64,000 nt of DNA, from contig NZ_ATXG01000003.1 of NCBI RefSeq assembly GCF_000421565.1, positions 310,001-374,000 of the forward strand, written 5' to 3'. The DNA comes from Agromyces subbeticus DSM 16689 (lineage in GTDB: Bacteria; Actinomycetota; Actinomycetes; Actinomycetales; Microbacteriaceae). Positions 51,101 through 61,000 of this stretch are shown piece after piece; position 1 is the stretch's first letter, and the number at the start of each line of letters is the position of its first letter. The notes beneath the pieces are model-generated. The model had not been told where the DNA came from. It made no database searches and saw only the letters and a program-made list of their open reading frames with translations. Made by a program: the position numbers and the translations under genes.

Positions 51101-54100
51101 GTACCCGACGTTCAAGGTCGGCGACACGATCAAGTACCGCATCATGGTCGAGAACGTCGGCCAGGGCACCCTGACGAACCTCACGGTCTCCGATGACCTG
51201 CAGCCCGAGCTGGGCTCGTTCGTGGTCGAGTCCCTCGCCCGCGGCGAGAGCGAGACGCATGAGTTCGAGATCGTCGCGGATGCGGCGATGGGCGACACGG
51301 TCGTGAACACGGCGTGCGGCACGGCGGATCTGCCGCCGAGTCCTGAGCTGCCGGCAACGATCAACTGCGACCCCGCCGGCTTCGTCATCGACGGCGAGCC
51401 GACGCACGTGAAGTCGCTGCTCTCGGCGACGCCGATCGGCGGCGGCCAGTGGCAGCTCGTCTACGGCATCGACGTGTCGAACACCTCTGGTGCGTCGACC
51501 TCCTATTCGCTCGATGACACGCTGCACTTCACCGACCAGGCCGCGATCACCTCGGCGACGGTCACGGCGACTCCCGCCGATGTGACGCTCGCCGACCCGG
51601 CGTGGAACGGCCAGGGCGAGACGCGCATCGCGACCGACGTGCCGCTGCTCGGCAACGACGACGCCGGCTACGCCGTGCACCACTACGAGGTGACCGTGGT
51701 CGCGAACGTGCCACTGCAGCTCGACGGCGCCGGTTCCGGAGCGGATGACCCGACCCAGTGCGGCCCCGACGGTGACGACGCAGATCGCGCGTTCAACAAC
51801 ACGTCGACCCTGACCGACTCGGCGGGTGACACCGAAGACGATCAGGCGTGCGCGCCGATCCCCTCGATCGACATCACCAAGGGCGTCTCGTCTGGCCCGA
51901 CACCGAACGGCGACGGCACCTGGACGGTGACCTATGACATCGTCGCGACCAACACCGGTTCGTTCGAGGGCGTCTACGAGGTCACCGACCGCATGACGGC
52001 CGACGGCGACCTGACCGTGGTCTCGGGTGCGGTGACCAGCGCCCCGGGCGGCGTGACCGCGTCGCCGACCTGGACCGGCCTCGGCGTCGACGGCGCTCCC
52101 GAGAACGTCATCGCCACGGGAATCACCTTGCCCGCCGGCGGCACGCACACCTACCAGGTGGAAGTGGTCATCGGCATCGACCCCGCCGCCGGTGGTGCCC
52201 CGGTCATCACCGATTGCTCGGCCGAGCCCGGCGAGAACGGCGGCCTGTCGAACTCCGCCGGTGTCGAGCACAACGACCTGAACGACTCCGCCGAGGCGTG
52301 CATCACGATCGCGTTCATCACGATCGACAAGACGATCAGTGAAGGCCCGACGCCGAACGGCGACGGCACGTACACGATCACGTACGACCTCGTCGCCGAG
52401 AACATCGGCGCCGCGGCGGGCGACTACGACCTGGCCGATCAGCTGCGCTACGGCGATGGCATCGACATCGTCTCGGCCGACGTCGTCACCACGCCCGACG
52501 GCGTGACCGCCGAAGCGGGCTGGACGGGTGAGGGCGCCGCCCTCGATGCGCCCGAGAACCTGATCGCCGATGGCATCACCCTCGATGTGGCCGGCGTGCA
52601 CACCTACCAGGTGCAGGTCGTGGTCGAACTCGACGAGGCCACGGTCGACCCGAGCGACCTGGCCTGCCCGGCTCCCGGTTCGGGTGCCGACGGGGGCCTC
52701 GCGAACTCGACGTCGCTGACGCACAACGGCATCGAGGCGCTCGACGAGGTCTGCGCGTCGCTGCCGCTCATCGAGATCGACAAGTCGATCTCGGCCGGCC
52801 CCACCGGCAACGGTGACGGCACGTGGACCGTCACGTACGACCTCGTCGCCACCAACACCGGCGCTGCGGAGGGCGACTACGACCTGGCCGACCAGCTGCA
52901 GTACGGCACCGGCATCCTGATCCAGTCCGCCGCCGTGACCAGCGCACCGGCCGAGGTCACCCCGAACGCGGGGTGGACCGGTCAGGGCGCCACGCTCGAG
53001 GCGGCCGAGAACGAGATCGCCGCCGATGTCACCCTGCCGGCGGGCACGACGCACACGTATCGGGTGCAGGTCGTCGTCGCTCTCGACGCCGCGACCGTGA
53101 CCCCCGGCTCCCTCGAGTGCCCGGCTCCGGGTTCGGGCGAGAACGGCGGCCTGGCGAACACGACCGAACTCAGCCACAACGGTGAGAGCCAGGCCGACGA
53201 CGTGTGCGCCTCGCTGCCGCTCATCGAGATCACGAAGTCCATCTCGGGCGCGGTGACTCCGGTCGACGGCCAGCCCGGCCAGTACGACGTGGCCTACGAG
53301 CTGACCGTCACCAACAGTGGCCCGGGCGCCGGATCGTACGACCTGGATGATGAGCTGCAGCCGGGCGCGGGCATCGAGGTCGTCGGTATCCAGTCGGCGA
53401 CGACGGATGCCGCGGACCCGGTCGGTCTCAACGCGGGCTACGACGGCCTCGGCGACATCCGTCTCGTGACCGGGCAGCCGATCGCCGGTGCCGATGGCGC
53501 CCCCGTGGTGCACACCTACACCGTGACCGTTCGCTACTCGGCGGACTTCGCCGACATCGAGATCCCCGCCGGTGACCAGTGCACCGACGAGTCCGGCCCG
53601 GTGAACGGCGCGCTCAACAACGTCGCGACGGTCGGTTGGAACGGCATCGACGACGCCGATGACGAGTGCATCCGCCCCGGCAAGCCGACGCTCGACAAGG
53701 CGCTCGTCTCGGCGACGCCGATCGGTGGCGGCCAGTGGACGGTCGTGTACGACCTGACGGTGGGCAACGTCGGGGACGAGTCGACGACGTACGACCTCGA
53801 TGACGAGTTCCTCTTCGCCCCGGTCGTGACCGTCGACACGGTCGAAGTGACCGGTCCCGACGGGGTCGATCTCGAGGCCGACTTCGACGGCGACGCGAAC
53901 CAGCGCATCGCGACCGGCGTCGCCATCGCCGGGCTCGACGACGAAGGATACGCGGCGCACGTCTACCGCGTCACCGTCACCGTCGACGTGCCGTTGACCT
54001 TCGACGAGCCGGCTGAAGACGGCACCGGCGCGCCCGGCTGCACGGTTCCCTCGGGTGAGAACACGCTCGAGCAGGGGCTGAACAACGCCGCCACGCTGAC

Positions 54101-54725
54101 CGACGAAGTGGGCAACGAGCAGACCGATACCGACTGCGCTGCGCTGCCCTCGTTCGACATCGCCAAGCAGGTGATCGGCACGCCGACTGTCAGTGGCGAC
54201 CGGGTCACGACCAGCTACGAGATCGTGGTCACCAACACGGGCGCCGCCTCGGGTGCGTACGTGCTGCGCGACCAGCTGCGGTACGGCTCGGGCCTCACGG
54301 TGCAGTCGGTCTCGGCGACGAACACCGCCCCCGGCGGGGTTCCCGTGCTGGCCGGCTACACGGGCCAGGGCGCCGAGCTGACGGATGCCGCCAACCAGGT
54401 GACCGACGCGACCGAGCTGGCCGCGGGTGGTTCGCACACCTTCCAGGTCGTCGTCACCGCGACGATCACGGACGCGGCAACGCCCGCGAGTGCGACCTGT
54501 GCCGAGGGCTCGGATGCCGGTGGCGTACGCAACGTCGCGGCGGTCGACCACAACGGGCTGAGCGGCGATGCCACGGCATGCGCGCCGTTCGACATCCCGC
54601 TGAAGCCGGTTGACCTCGCCAGCACGGGTGTGACGGTCATGGCCTCGGTTGCTGGCGGCGTGCTGCTGCTGCTCTTCGGCGGAGTGCTCCTGCTCTCGCG
54701 GCGCCGCCGCATGATCGCCGAGTAG
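48117..54725 (+). CDS. Giant secreted repeat protein, LAxTG-type cell-wall anchored (DUF11-like)
   Basis: This 2202-aa protein has a long basic N-region, a hydrophobic core (ALSAIVAVATIAAGVFISAPA) and a likely cleavage after ATAAPA. Residues about 50-650 form a head region with several Cys and beta-rich domains. About 655-1090 contain DUF11-like domains (VVDTLPVGMVFVPGSADPAP; GDTIKYRIMVENVGQGTLTNLTVSDDL). From about 1093 to 2160 seven modules of about 150 aa follow, starting near residues 1093, 1250, 1400, 1551, 1702, 1856 and 2012. Each has a lysine near its start, YDLxDxL and a closing N-x-HNG-type strand. That pattern suggests Lys-Asn isopeptide crosslinks. The end is LASTG, a membrane helix and RRRR, fitting class E sortase. 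No sortase gene is in the window. Confidence 0.9.
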   Translation: MNRLNGTVSGERVSANRRRVHDRRAARVGMHRALSAIVAVATIAAGVFISAPAATAAPASVHEITANWAGDPAPTEAPFGQPVTAEWHVNTNDVDDPYSNELVDNVRATLTVGDGAFTSIPAVCKTTDVTPISEISADGTSLLCNLGTVKEGTATVIQTPVRATSTEGGDLTAVGTATSDSAIAEAGPADPGPLPITYAHGMDLSLAQAPGNTSQGAVKASRLGGNRPTLQMNYSLILEAGSRPGPATYSFPVSISANIAGATNGLAWERCLPISDKSMSTGQPFSDPAQEDRTNFPTCGVSGTGTNYTVSLSNLDYTLVNAPVNDSFGQPLPGNGVYIASGTVEFSIPAAVTAITTYTFSAAPGAFVFDDGVSEADGNAANNVSSGTLTPPGSFSNHWIGTPAASRSAWDANLWVSPGTSQNVPLPQPGIETEDDWVDAVADGTAQAQTPLYHQANILTWNGYQGPGGAQMAGVCTLNQNPAFVPTSFDGGGWNGGGLEGYENYETARFFYTTQAIDTKTETCGQPAPSAKWVEIVPTAGESLTDPRIASSILMNLPAGVTGVKMTWNPAVDRSAHTFIRAFGHIDPAAPTSGEGWTTGAFNAPYNVATTFPGYPTLNNWVNISTGPGGTIIPGSTYGPNTNGARDAYRLQGAQGLIEKVVSDTTAQPGVPVTYTLRAQAQNLVTSPPPANFTVVDTLPVGMVFVPGSADPAPTSVSPDGRTLTWNYPSVTPNVFQTIRYQGQRPADSVIAPGTRLTNTAVINVVGDNRPANTPGRTANATVVVPSASATIFGKSAEANVLSFEGDNSAWVLTLNSQDPVVNEFTDTIDILPAVGDGRGTDIDGSYTVTGVDAPAGSTVYYTSAPLASLSSDPREASNGGTPGSVSGNTVGWSTTAIPNPTAIRVIAGELAPGATQTIRIEFSTPAGSSCEAPADGDNKPGQILVNSAGSYAGHTALPMLSSAVTEIGSCYAANLKKYVQDADGNWLDANTIAEYPTFKVGDTIKYRIMVENVGQGTLTNLTVSDDLQPELGSFVVESLARGESETHEFEIVADAAMGDTVVNTACGTADLPPSPELPATINCDPAGFVIDGEPTHVKSLLSATPIGGGQWQLVYGIDVSNTSGASTSYSLDDTLHFTDQAAITSATVTATPADVTLADPAWNGQGETRIATDVPLLGNDDAGYAVHHYEVTVVANVPLQLDGAGSGADDPTQCGPDGDDADRAFNNTSTLTDSAGDTEDDQACAPIPSIDITKGVSSGPTPNGDGTWTVTYDIVATNTGSFEGVYEVTDRMTADGDLTVVSGAVTSAPGGVTASPTWTGLGVDGAPENVIATGITLPAGGTHTYQVEVVIGIDPAAGGAPVITDCSAEPGENGGLSNSAGVEHNDLNDSAEACITIAFITIDKTISEGPTPNGDGTYTITYDLVAENIGAAAGDYDLADQLRYGDGIDIVSADVVTTPDGVTAEAGWTGEGAALDAPENLIADGITLDVAGVHTYQVQVVVELDEATVDPSDLACPAPGSGADGGLANSTSLTHNGIEALDEVCASLPLIEIDKSISAGPTGNGDGTWTVTYDLVATNTGAAEGDYDLADQLQYGTGILIQSAAVTSAPAEVTPNAGWTGQGATLEAAENEIAADVTLPAGTTHTYRVQVVVALDAATVTPGSLECPAPGSGENGGLANTTELSHNGESQADDVCASLPLIEITKSISGAVTPVDGQPGQYDVAYELTVTNSGPGAGSYDLDDELQPGAGIEVVGIQSATTDAADPVGLNAGYDGLGDIRLVTGQPIAGADGAPVVHTYTVTVRYSADFADIEIPAGDQCTDESGPVNGALNNVATVGWNGIDDADDECIRPGKPTLDKALVSATPIGGGQWTVVYDLTVGNVGDESTTYDLDDEFLFAPVVTVDTVEVTGPDGVDLEADFDGDANQRIATGVAIAGLDDEGYAAHVYRVTVTVDVPLTFDEPAEDGTGAPGCTVPSGENTLEQGLNNAATLTDEVGNEQTDTDCAALPSFDIAKQVIGTPTVSGDRVTTSYEIVVTNTGAASGAYVLRDQLRYGSGLTVQSVSATNTAPGGVPVLAGYTGQGAELTDAANQVTDATELAAGGSHTFQVVVTATITDAATPASATCAEGSDAGGVRNVAAVDHNGLSGDATACAPFDIPLKPVDLASTGVTVMASVAGGVLLLLFGGVLLLSRRRRMIAE

Positions 54726-54741
54726 TTCTGCTCCAAAGACC

Positions 54742-54776
54742 GAACGGCCCGCCGGCCCCCAGCCGGCGGGCCGTTC
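54742..54776. terminator. Strong terminator after the giant surface protein gene
   Basis: GAACGGCCCGCCGGC (54742..54756) and GCCGGCGGGCCGTTC (54762..54776) form a perfect 15-bp stem with a 5-nt loop. It lies 16 bp after the stop and also serves the convergent S4-domain gene. Confidence 0.85.
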
Positions 54777-54813
54777 TGCGTTGGCTCTCGAGACGATCAG
54801 ACGCGGAGTCGCC

Positions 54814-55059
54814 CTACGGTGCGGCCGGCTCCTCGCGCCGCACGCGCACCGTGCGCCCCTGGCAGGTGACGAGGTCGCCCTCGTGCAGCTGGCGCCCCCG
54901 CCGGCGCTCCACCTCGCCGTTGACGCTGACGAATCCATCGACGATCAGCTCTTTTGCGTCGCCGCCCGAGTCGAGGAGGCCGGCGAACTTGAGGAACTGG
55001 CCGAGGCGGATGCCGTCGCCGCCGATCGGAACGTCATCGATCGGATGGGTGCTCGCCAT
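54814..55059 (-). CDS. S4-domain RNA-binding protein (YbcJ-like)
   Basis: This 81-aa protein is a single S4 domain: IRLGQFLKFAGLLDSGGDAKELIVDGFVSVNGEVERRRGRQLHEGDLV. The GGxAKxxI...G.V.VNGE pattern is that of YbcJ/YaaA-type small S4 proteins that bind structured RNA. TAGCAT lies 6 nt before the ATG at 55059, indicating a leaderless message. Confidence 0.92.
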   Translation of the reverse strand: MASTHPIDDVPIGGDGIRLGQFLKFAGLLDSGGDAKELIVDGFVSVNGEVERRRGRQLHEGDLVTCQGRTVRVRREEPAAP

Positions 55060-55304
55060 GGCTGAATGCTAGCGCCCTCGTCGAGGGCGAAGGTGCGGTG
55101 AGGCTCTTTGGGCCCATCGAGGTAGGGATGGAACTCCGTGAGTTTGGACCTCGAACACCGCGAGGCTCGCATGGTGCGGCCCGAGTCTCGTTCGAGGCGA
55201 ACCGGCTGAGCCTCGAACTGGGAGTGGTCATCCCCGTCCCGTGGCTCCTACGCTTGGCGGCAGGAACGAGCCCACGGTGAAGTCGGCTCGTGGGTGGGAG
55301 TTCC
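55060..55304. other. Intergenic region upstream of the membrane hydrolase
   Basis: 245 bp without a gene; it holds the S4 gene's leaderless promoter at its left end (TAGCAT, minus strand 55071..55066). Base composition drops towards the right, where the atypical hydrolase gene begins. No promoter for that gene stands out. Confidence 0.4.
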
Positions 55305-57557
55305 ATGCCGCAGCCACGCACCGCTGTCGTCATTGTCCATGGGATCGGTGAGCAACGACCGCTAGAGACGCTTCGTGGGTTCGTGGGTGGTGGGCCGAAA
55401 GATGGCGAACCGCAGAACGGTCTCTTGATCTCCGACGAGGGAGAACGCCCGTTCATCAACGCCGACGTCCTGACCGGGCTGACGTACTCCCGTCGCATCT
55501 CGTACGACGGCGCGCACAAGCTCAACCCGTTGCTCAACGTCGATGACGTCGAGCGCAGATCGTACTCACGAATCACCCATTTCTATGAGTACTACTGGGC
55601 GTACCGCTTCAGGTCGACCGTGTGGCGGCATCTGTTGCCGGTCGTTTTCCGGCTTCTTCGGTCGGACCGCGCCGGGCTCGCCGATGGTGCGGTCAAAGGC
55701 GGAATCAGGCCGGTCGAGAACATCTGGCGAGCGGCCGCATTGCTGTGCTGCGTGGCCGTGTCTGCCCTTGTTGTCTTCACCGTGACGGCGACACTTCAAC
55801 GACCTCAAGTGCCCTGGCCATGGCTTCTCCTCACCTTTCTTGCAGCTTCCGCGGCAATTCTCTTCGCCGAACGAGCCGGGGTGCTCAGCACCGCAAGAGT
55901 GGCAATCGCGATCCCTCTCGTCAGCATCGCCGGCGCATTCTGCGGGTACCTCATAGACGGGCTCAACACGTCTGATCTCTGGCAGCCCGTCTCCGGGCAA
56001 TTCGGATGGATCAGCCTGTTCGCATTGGTCTGGCTCATTCTCAGCGGCGCCGCCCTTTGGGTGTATGCGCGCCGTCGGAACTGGGGGATCGTGCTCATCG
56101 GAATCGGAGTGGTCGGCTTGGCTGTCGTCGTCTACAAATTGCCGGCGCCGGCCGTCGACTTCCTCCAAAGCGCGCAGGCGGTCCTTGCGGTCATCGTCGC
56201 GTTGTTGCCCGCTCTCGCCGGCGGCTTCGCTTTGCGTTCGTTCGGTGACGCCGCGCGCTACCTCTCAAACTCTCCTGACGACCTGAACGAGCGCGAAGAG
56301 ATCCGTGCGGGCCTGGTGGACATGATCCACCGCCTGCACATCGAACGCGACCCCGTGACAGGGCGCTTCCTCTACGACCGCATCGTCATCGTCGGCCACA
56401 GTCTTGGCGGGGTCATCGCCTACGACGCTATAGGCGCCGCATGGGCTCGGGCCAACAGCACGATCTACCTTCCCGACCGGGATGCGACTGAAGAGATCTA
56501 CCCGATAGAGGGCATCTTGAAGGCCCTCGAGCAGGCGAACCTGCCGGTAGCGCCACATACGCGACGGCCGACGACAGCCGAAACCCGCGACGACGCGCGG
56601 GCCACCCTTACGAGCCCGGAGAGTTGGCGGAGATCCCAGCGTCGACTGCAAGCAGCCCTTCGAACGGAAGTGCGATGGGCCGCTGACCGCCTCTGGAGGC
56701 CGCCGAGCCGCTGGATCGTCTCCGATTTCATCAGTCTGGGCTCACCCCTCGCGCACGCGGACATCCTCTTCGCCGACGGCGCGGACGACCTTAAACAGCT
56801 CTGCAAAGACCGGCTTCTCGCGACATGCCCGCCGGCACCGCAGCAGACGAGTCCCGCGCGCGAGGAGCATCCGTTCAGGTTTCGGTCCTGGCGGGGCCAG
56901 CATTACTGCACCAAGCTGCATCACGCCGCAGTGTTCGCGGCGACGACGTGGACGAACATTTACTTCACACACGACCTGGTCGGCGGGCCGTTGCGTGACC
57001 GACTCGGCCAAGGTATTGACGACTGGCCGTTGAGTGGGCGCAGCCCTGGCCTCGGGTCATTCCTGTTCTCGTTCCCGCATACCAGCTACTGGAAAGCCGG
57101 CAAACGACGCAGAAACCGGAGCGGCACCAAAACCTCCGTCGCGAAGTTGCGCGACATCATCCTCCGCGAATACCCGACGATCATCGCTTCTGGCTCTATC
57201 AGCTCGGTGAAGAGCTTCCGCAAAGCGTTGATGAAGTACGACTTGGTCGGAGAGGCGCCGCAACCGATGCACCCCCAAGTCGAATTGCGGGTACTGCGAA
57301 TCTCCACGAAAGAACCTGTCCGCGCCTGGACGTGGATCGGAACCGACCCCTGGTATCCAGCCGCGACTGCGGCCCGGCTCGTCCGGCTGGCTCACGAATG
57401 CGGGCTCGAGGTCGTGATCTCAGACGGCTCACCGCCAACGCCTCTCCAGCCCGAGACGGCGGAAAGTGCCGCTGAGCCCTCTGACGAGGCTGGCGAGCTC
57501 CGCGAGCGAACCCGCGAAAGGCCCACGCCGGACATGGCTGAACCTGACGAGGAGTGA
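55305..57557 (+). CDS. Six-helix membrane protein with alpha/beta hydrolase domain
   Basis: This 750-aa protein begins with the hydrolase strand TAVVIVHGIGEQRPLETLRGFV. Six membrane helices follow between about residues 140 and 330 (for example ALLCCVAVSALVVFTVTATL, WISLFALVWLILSGAALWVYA). The nucleophile elbow is VIVGHSLGGVIAYDAIGAAW with the serine near residue 366, and the rest is a large cytoplasmic part. The sequence DFISLGSPLAHADILF is lipase-like. The hydrolase fold is thus split by the membrane block. GC and codon choice are visibly different from neighbours (more A/T third positions), and a tRNA gene is 86 bp downstream, so it may have been acquired. Substrate unknown. GGGAG supports the ATG. 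Confidence 0.8.
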   Translation: MPQPRTAVVIVHGIGEQRPLETLRGFVGGGPKDGEPQNGLLISDEGERPFINADVLTGLTYSRRISYDGAHKLNPLLNVDDVERRSYSRITHFYEYYWAYRFRSTVWRHLLPVVFRLLRSDRAGLADGAVKGGIRPVENIWRAAALLCCVAVSALVVFTVTATLQRPQVPWPWLLLTFLAASAAILFAERAGVLSTARVAIAIPLVSIAGAFCGYLIDGLNTSDLWQPVSGQFGWISLFALVWLILSGAALWVYARRRNWGIVLIGIGVVGLAVVVYKLPAPAVDFLQSAQAVLAVIVALLPALAGGFALRSFGDAARYLSNSPDDLNEREEIRAGLVDMIHRLHIERDPVTGRFLYDRIVIVGHSLGGVIAYDAIGAAWARANSTIYLPDRDATEEIYPIEGILKALEQANLPVAPHTRRPTTAETRDDARATLTSPESWRRSQRRLQAALRTEVRWAADRLWRPPSRWIVSDFISLGSPLAHADILFADGADDLKQLCKDRLLATCPPAPQQTSPAREEHPFRFRSWRGQHYCTKLHHAAVFAATTWTNIYFTHDLVGGPLRDRLGQGIDDWPLSGRSPGLGSFLFSFPHTSYWKAGKRRRNRSGTKTSVAKLRDIILREYPTIIASGSISSVKSFRKALMKYDLVGEAPQPMHPQVELRVLRISTKEPVRAWTWIGTDPWYPAATAARLVRLAHECGLEVVISDGSPPTPLQPETAESAAEPSDEAGELRERTRERPTPDMAEPDEE

Positions 57558-57642
57558 TATATCGAACACCCGGTGTCGGGTCAGTTCCTCGAGTACTCGC
57601 CGAGGGCCGCGAAGAGTCGCAGGTCGAGTGGGAAATGACAAG

Positions 57643-57716
57643 TGGAGCGGATGACGGGAATCGAACCCGCGCTATCAGCTTGGGAAGCTGAAGTTCTACC
57701 ATTGAACTACATCCGC
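57643..57716 (-). tRNA. tRNA-Gly (CCC anticodon)
   Basis: Read on the minus strand, all arms fold: acceptor GCGGATG/CATCCGC, D stem GTTC/GAAC, anticodon stem TCAGC/GCTGA with loop TTCCCAA (anticodon CCC), and T arm GCGGG-TTCGATT-CCCGT. A discriminator T and an encoded CCA end the gene. It reads the GGG codon. Confidence 0.95.
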
Positions 57717-58051
57717 GCGCGGCATCCGTCTCGCAGATGCACGTCACCATGCTAGCAAGACGTGCCGTGCTGTTGCCGCCCACGTCGTGAGCGCGAGTCG
57801 GGCACTCTTCCACCAGCCTCTTCAGGCGCATGACCGTCGAGTCGAGCGCCATCGCGAGCTTCTCGATGTCGGCGAGCCGCTCGCCGCGATCGCGTGGCGG
57901 TCTCCGGGATCAAATGCCGCTGCGACCCTTTGACGAGGAACAAGCAAAACTTGTAGACGGCGCGGTAAAAGCTGTCTAGACTCTGGACGTTTGTTGTTGG
58001 CGCAGCGAATTAACGCTTCGTTGACGTGAGACGACGACCGAAGGAGCAACG
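57717..58051. other. Intergenic region between tRNA-Gly and the PA14 protein gene
   Basis: About 335 bp without a supported gene. The right part is relatively A/T rich. It contains a TAGACT box near 57977 and an imperfect palindrome TTAACG-CTT-CGTTGA near 58009..58023, which may belong to the promoter of the secreted protein at 58052. A minus-strand frame over 57740..57900 gives a helical stretch that I could not assign with confidence. Confidence 0.4.
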
Positions 58052-61000
58052 ATGCCCATCACCGCAAGTCCGCCGCCGACGCAGCCACTGCCCGTTCTTC
58101 GCCATGGCATGAGGGCCTTGGCTCTCGGCGCCTTCATCGGTGCGCTCACCTTCGCCGGCACCGGCGCGCAGGCGTTCGCCGACCTGCCCGAGCAGGAAGC
58201 CGGGGTAACGCTCCGCACCTTCAACGTGCCGCCCGGGCTGACCAACGTCTGCACGCTGAAGTCCGGCACGACCCCTAACGTCGACAAGCTGATGTCGACC
58301 ATCCAGTACACGACCGACGCCGACTTCGGTGCGAGCGACAACTTCATCTCGCACGTCATCGCGAACCTGAAGGCTCCGAGTGACGGAACCTACACTCTGC
58401 GACTCACGAGCGATGACGGGTCGAAGCTGCATCTCGACGAACAGCTCCTGATCGACCACGACGGACTCCACGGCTCGACCGCCAAGGAGAGCGCCGTGAC
58501 GCTGACAGCGGGCGACCACCCGCTGTTCATCGAGTTCTTCGAAGCCGGCTACGGCCAGGAGCTCAAGCTCGAATGGAAGACCCCCGGCTCCACGAGCTTC
58601 GAGGTGGTGCCGAACAGCGCCCTGAGCACCGACGCGAACGTCGTGCGAGTGACCGCACCCGGCACGAAGTACTGCGAGGGTGCCGAGGACACCGCGGGCG
58701 ACGGCCTCCGGCTCGACGCGGTGAACCCGAACTACGAGCTCACCGACCTGCGCCCCGATGGGTTCCAGCCCAAGGTCACCGGGCTCGACTTCATCGACGA
58801 CCGCTTGGTCGTGATCACCGCGGGATCCGTCAGCTCCGGCGGCTGGGTGCCGAACCCGACACCGGGCGAGGTCTTCCTGCTCGACAACGTGACCGGTGAC
58901 ACGACCCGCGAGGCCGTCGAAGCCGAGAAGGTCGCGACCGGCCTCAAGAACCCGATGGGCGTCGACGTCATCGACGACAAGATCTACGTGTCGGAACGGC
59001 ACCAGCTGACCGAGCTGAGTGATCCTGACGGCGACGGGTTCTACGACGTGCACACGAAGGTTGCCGCGTGGCCCGATGGCGGGAACTTCCACGAGTTCGC
59101 ATTCGGCCTCGTTCACGATGAAGAGAACTTCTACGTGAACCTGTCGGTCGCGATCGACAACGGTGGCGCCACCACGAACCCGCAGCCCGCGGCCAACCGT
59201 GGCACGTCCATCAAGATCAACCGCGCGACCGGCGAGGTCGGCTACGTCGCGGGCGGCCTTCGCACCCCGAACGGCGTCGCCTTCGGACCCGACGGCGAGC
59301 TGTTCGCGATGGACAACCAGGGTGGTTGGCTGCCGAGTTCGAAGCTCGTCCACATCGAGCAGGATCGCTTCTTCAACCACTTCACGAACCCGGCTGGGCC
59401 GTTCGACGCCAAGCCGGTCACGCAGCCGGTGCTGTGGATTCCGCAGAACGAGATCGGGAACTCCCCGAGCACACCCACGCTGCTCGAGCAGGGTCCCTTC
59501 GCAGGTCAGATGCTGTTCGGCGACGTGACCTACGGCGGCCTGCAGCGGGCGTTCATCGAGAACGTCGACGGTGAGTACCAGGGTGCCGTGTTCCGGCACA
59601 CCGCTGGACTCGAAGCGGGCGTCAACCGGGTGATCGTCGGGCCCGACGGCGCACTCTACGTCGGCGGCATCGGCGAGGGTGGCAACTGGGGCGAGAGCGG
59701 CAAGCTCGGGTACGGCCTGCAGAAGCTGGCACCCGTCAGCGATGCCACCTTCGACATGAAGTCGGTGAGCGTCGTCGAGGGCGGGTTCACGATCGAGTAC
59801 ACCGCTCCGATCTCCGAGGCCACCGCGGCCGCGATCACCGAGGCGTACCGCGTCGAGCAGTGGCGATACCTGCCGACCTCCACATACGGCGGTCCGAAGA
59901 TCGACGAGGAATCACTCGTCGTCACGGGCGCCGAGGTCTCGGCGGATCGAACGAGCGTCACGCTCGCGATCGAGGGCCTCAAGCCCGGACGCGTCGTGCA
60001 CCTGCGCTCACCTCGGCCGTTCGCGTCCGAGGCCGGCCAGGAACTGTGGAACACCGAGGCCTGGTACACGCTCAACTCCCTCCCGGGGTACGTGGCCCCG
60101 GCCGACCGCGGCTGGTACGAGACGGAAGAGGCCTCGCTCCTCGGCGGAGCCAACCCGTCGACCGAGCACAGCGGCTACTCGGGTGCCGGATACGCGCAGG
60201 GCTTCCAGAACGTCGGTGCTGCGGTCACGTTCACCGCGACGGTCGGAGCCGACGGCACCTACCCGGTCAACCTGCGCTACGCGAACGGCATCCACCCGTA
60301 CCCCGAGCTGAGGTCGAAGAACATCTCGGTCTACGTCAACGGGGCGAAGGTCGACCAATGGCTGCTCCCGACGACTGGAGATTGGAAGACGTGGAAGACC
60401 GCGACGCGTGACCTCGGCCTCGTCGCGGGTGCCAACACGATCACCCTCAAGTACGACCAGGGCGACGACGGGAACATGAACTTCGATGTCCTGTCGGTCG
60501 GCGAGTCCGCCGACATCTGCGCCCCGGCCGACATCGAAGCGGGCTACACGGGCCTCTTCGACGGCACCCTCGCGAGCTTCGACAACTGGCGCATGGCGGG
60601 ACCCGGGTCGTTCGGTCGACTCGACGACTGCAGTGTGCGCTCCAGTGGGGGCCTCGGCCTGCTCTGGTACCAGCAGCAGGAGTTCGGGGCATACAGCCTC
60701 AAGCTCGACTGGAAGCTCGTCGAAGACCACAACGGTGGCGTGTTCGTCGGGTTCCCGAATCCCGGCAACGACCCGTGGGTCGCGGTCAACCAGGGGTACG
60801 AGATCCAGATCGATGCGAGTGATGCGGCCGACCGCACGACCGGGGCGATCTACACCTTCAAGGGTGCGGACCCCGCGGCAGTGGCCGAGGCGCTCAACCC
60901 CGTCGGAGAGTGGAACGGGTACGAGATCGTCGTCGAGGGTCAGTCCATCAAGGTCTTCCTCAACGGCACTCTCGTGAACGACTTCACGAGCACCGAACCG

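Noticed and set aside
49743-54938. A 1731-codon open frame antisense to the giant surface protein gene
   Set aside because: It mirrors the repeat gene codon for codon, is dominated by Arg/Val/Gly/Asp from complementary GC-rich codons, and has no recognisable domain or start signal. High GC content makes such antisense frames common; several other long ones (for example 1306..2931, 33206..35527, 46257..48038) fail for the same reason.
55305-57716. Integrated element with attachment sites at tRNA-Gly
   Set aside because: No integrase, no direct repeat of the tRNA 3' end and only one atypical gene; kept as a composition anomaly only.
57740-57900. Minus-strand segment reading ADIEKLAMALDSTVMRLKRLVEEC, reminiscent of a MerR-family C-terminus
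   Set aside because: Only about 40 residues, no helix-turn-helix or start upstream, and the match is weak; may be chance.
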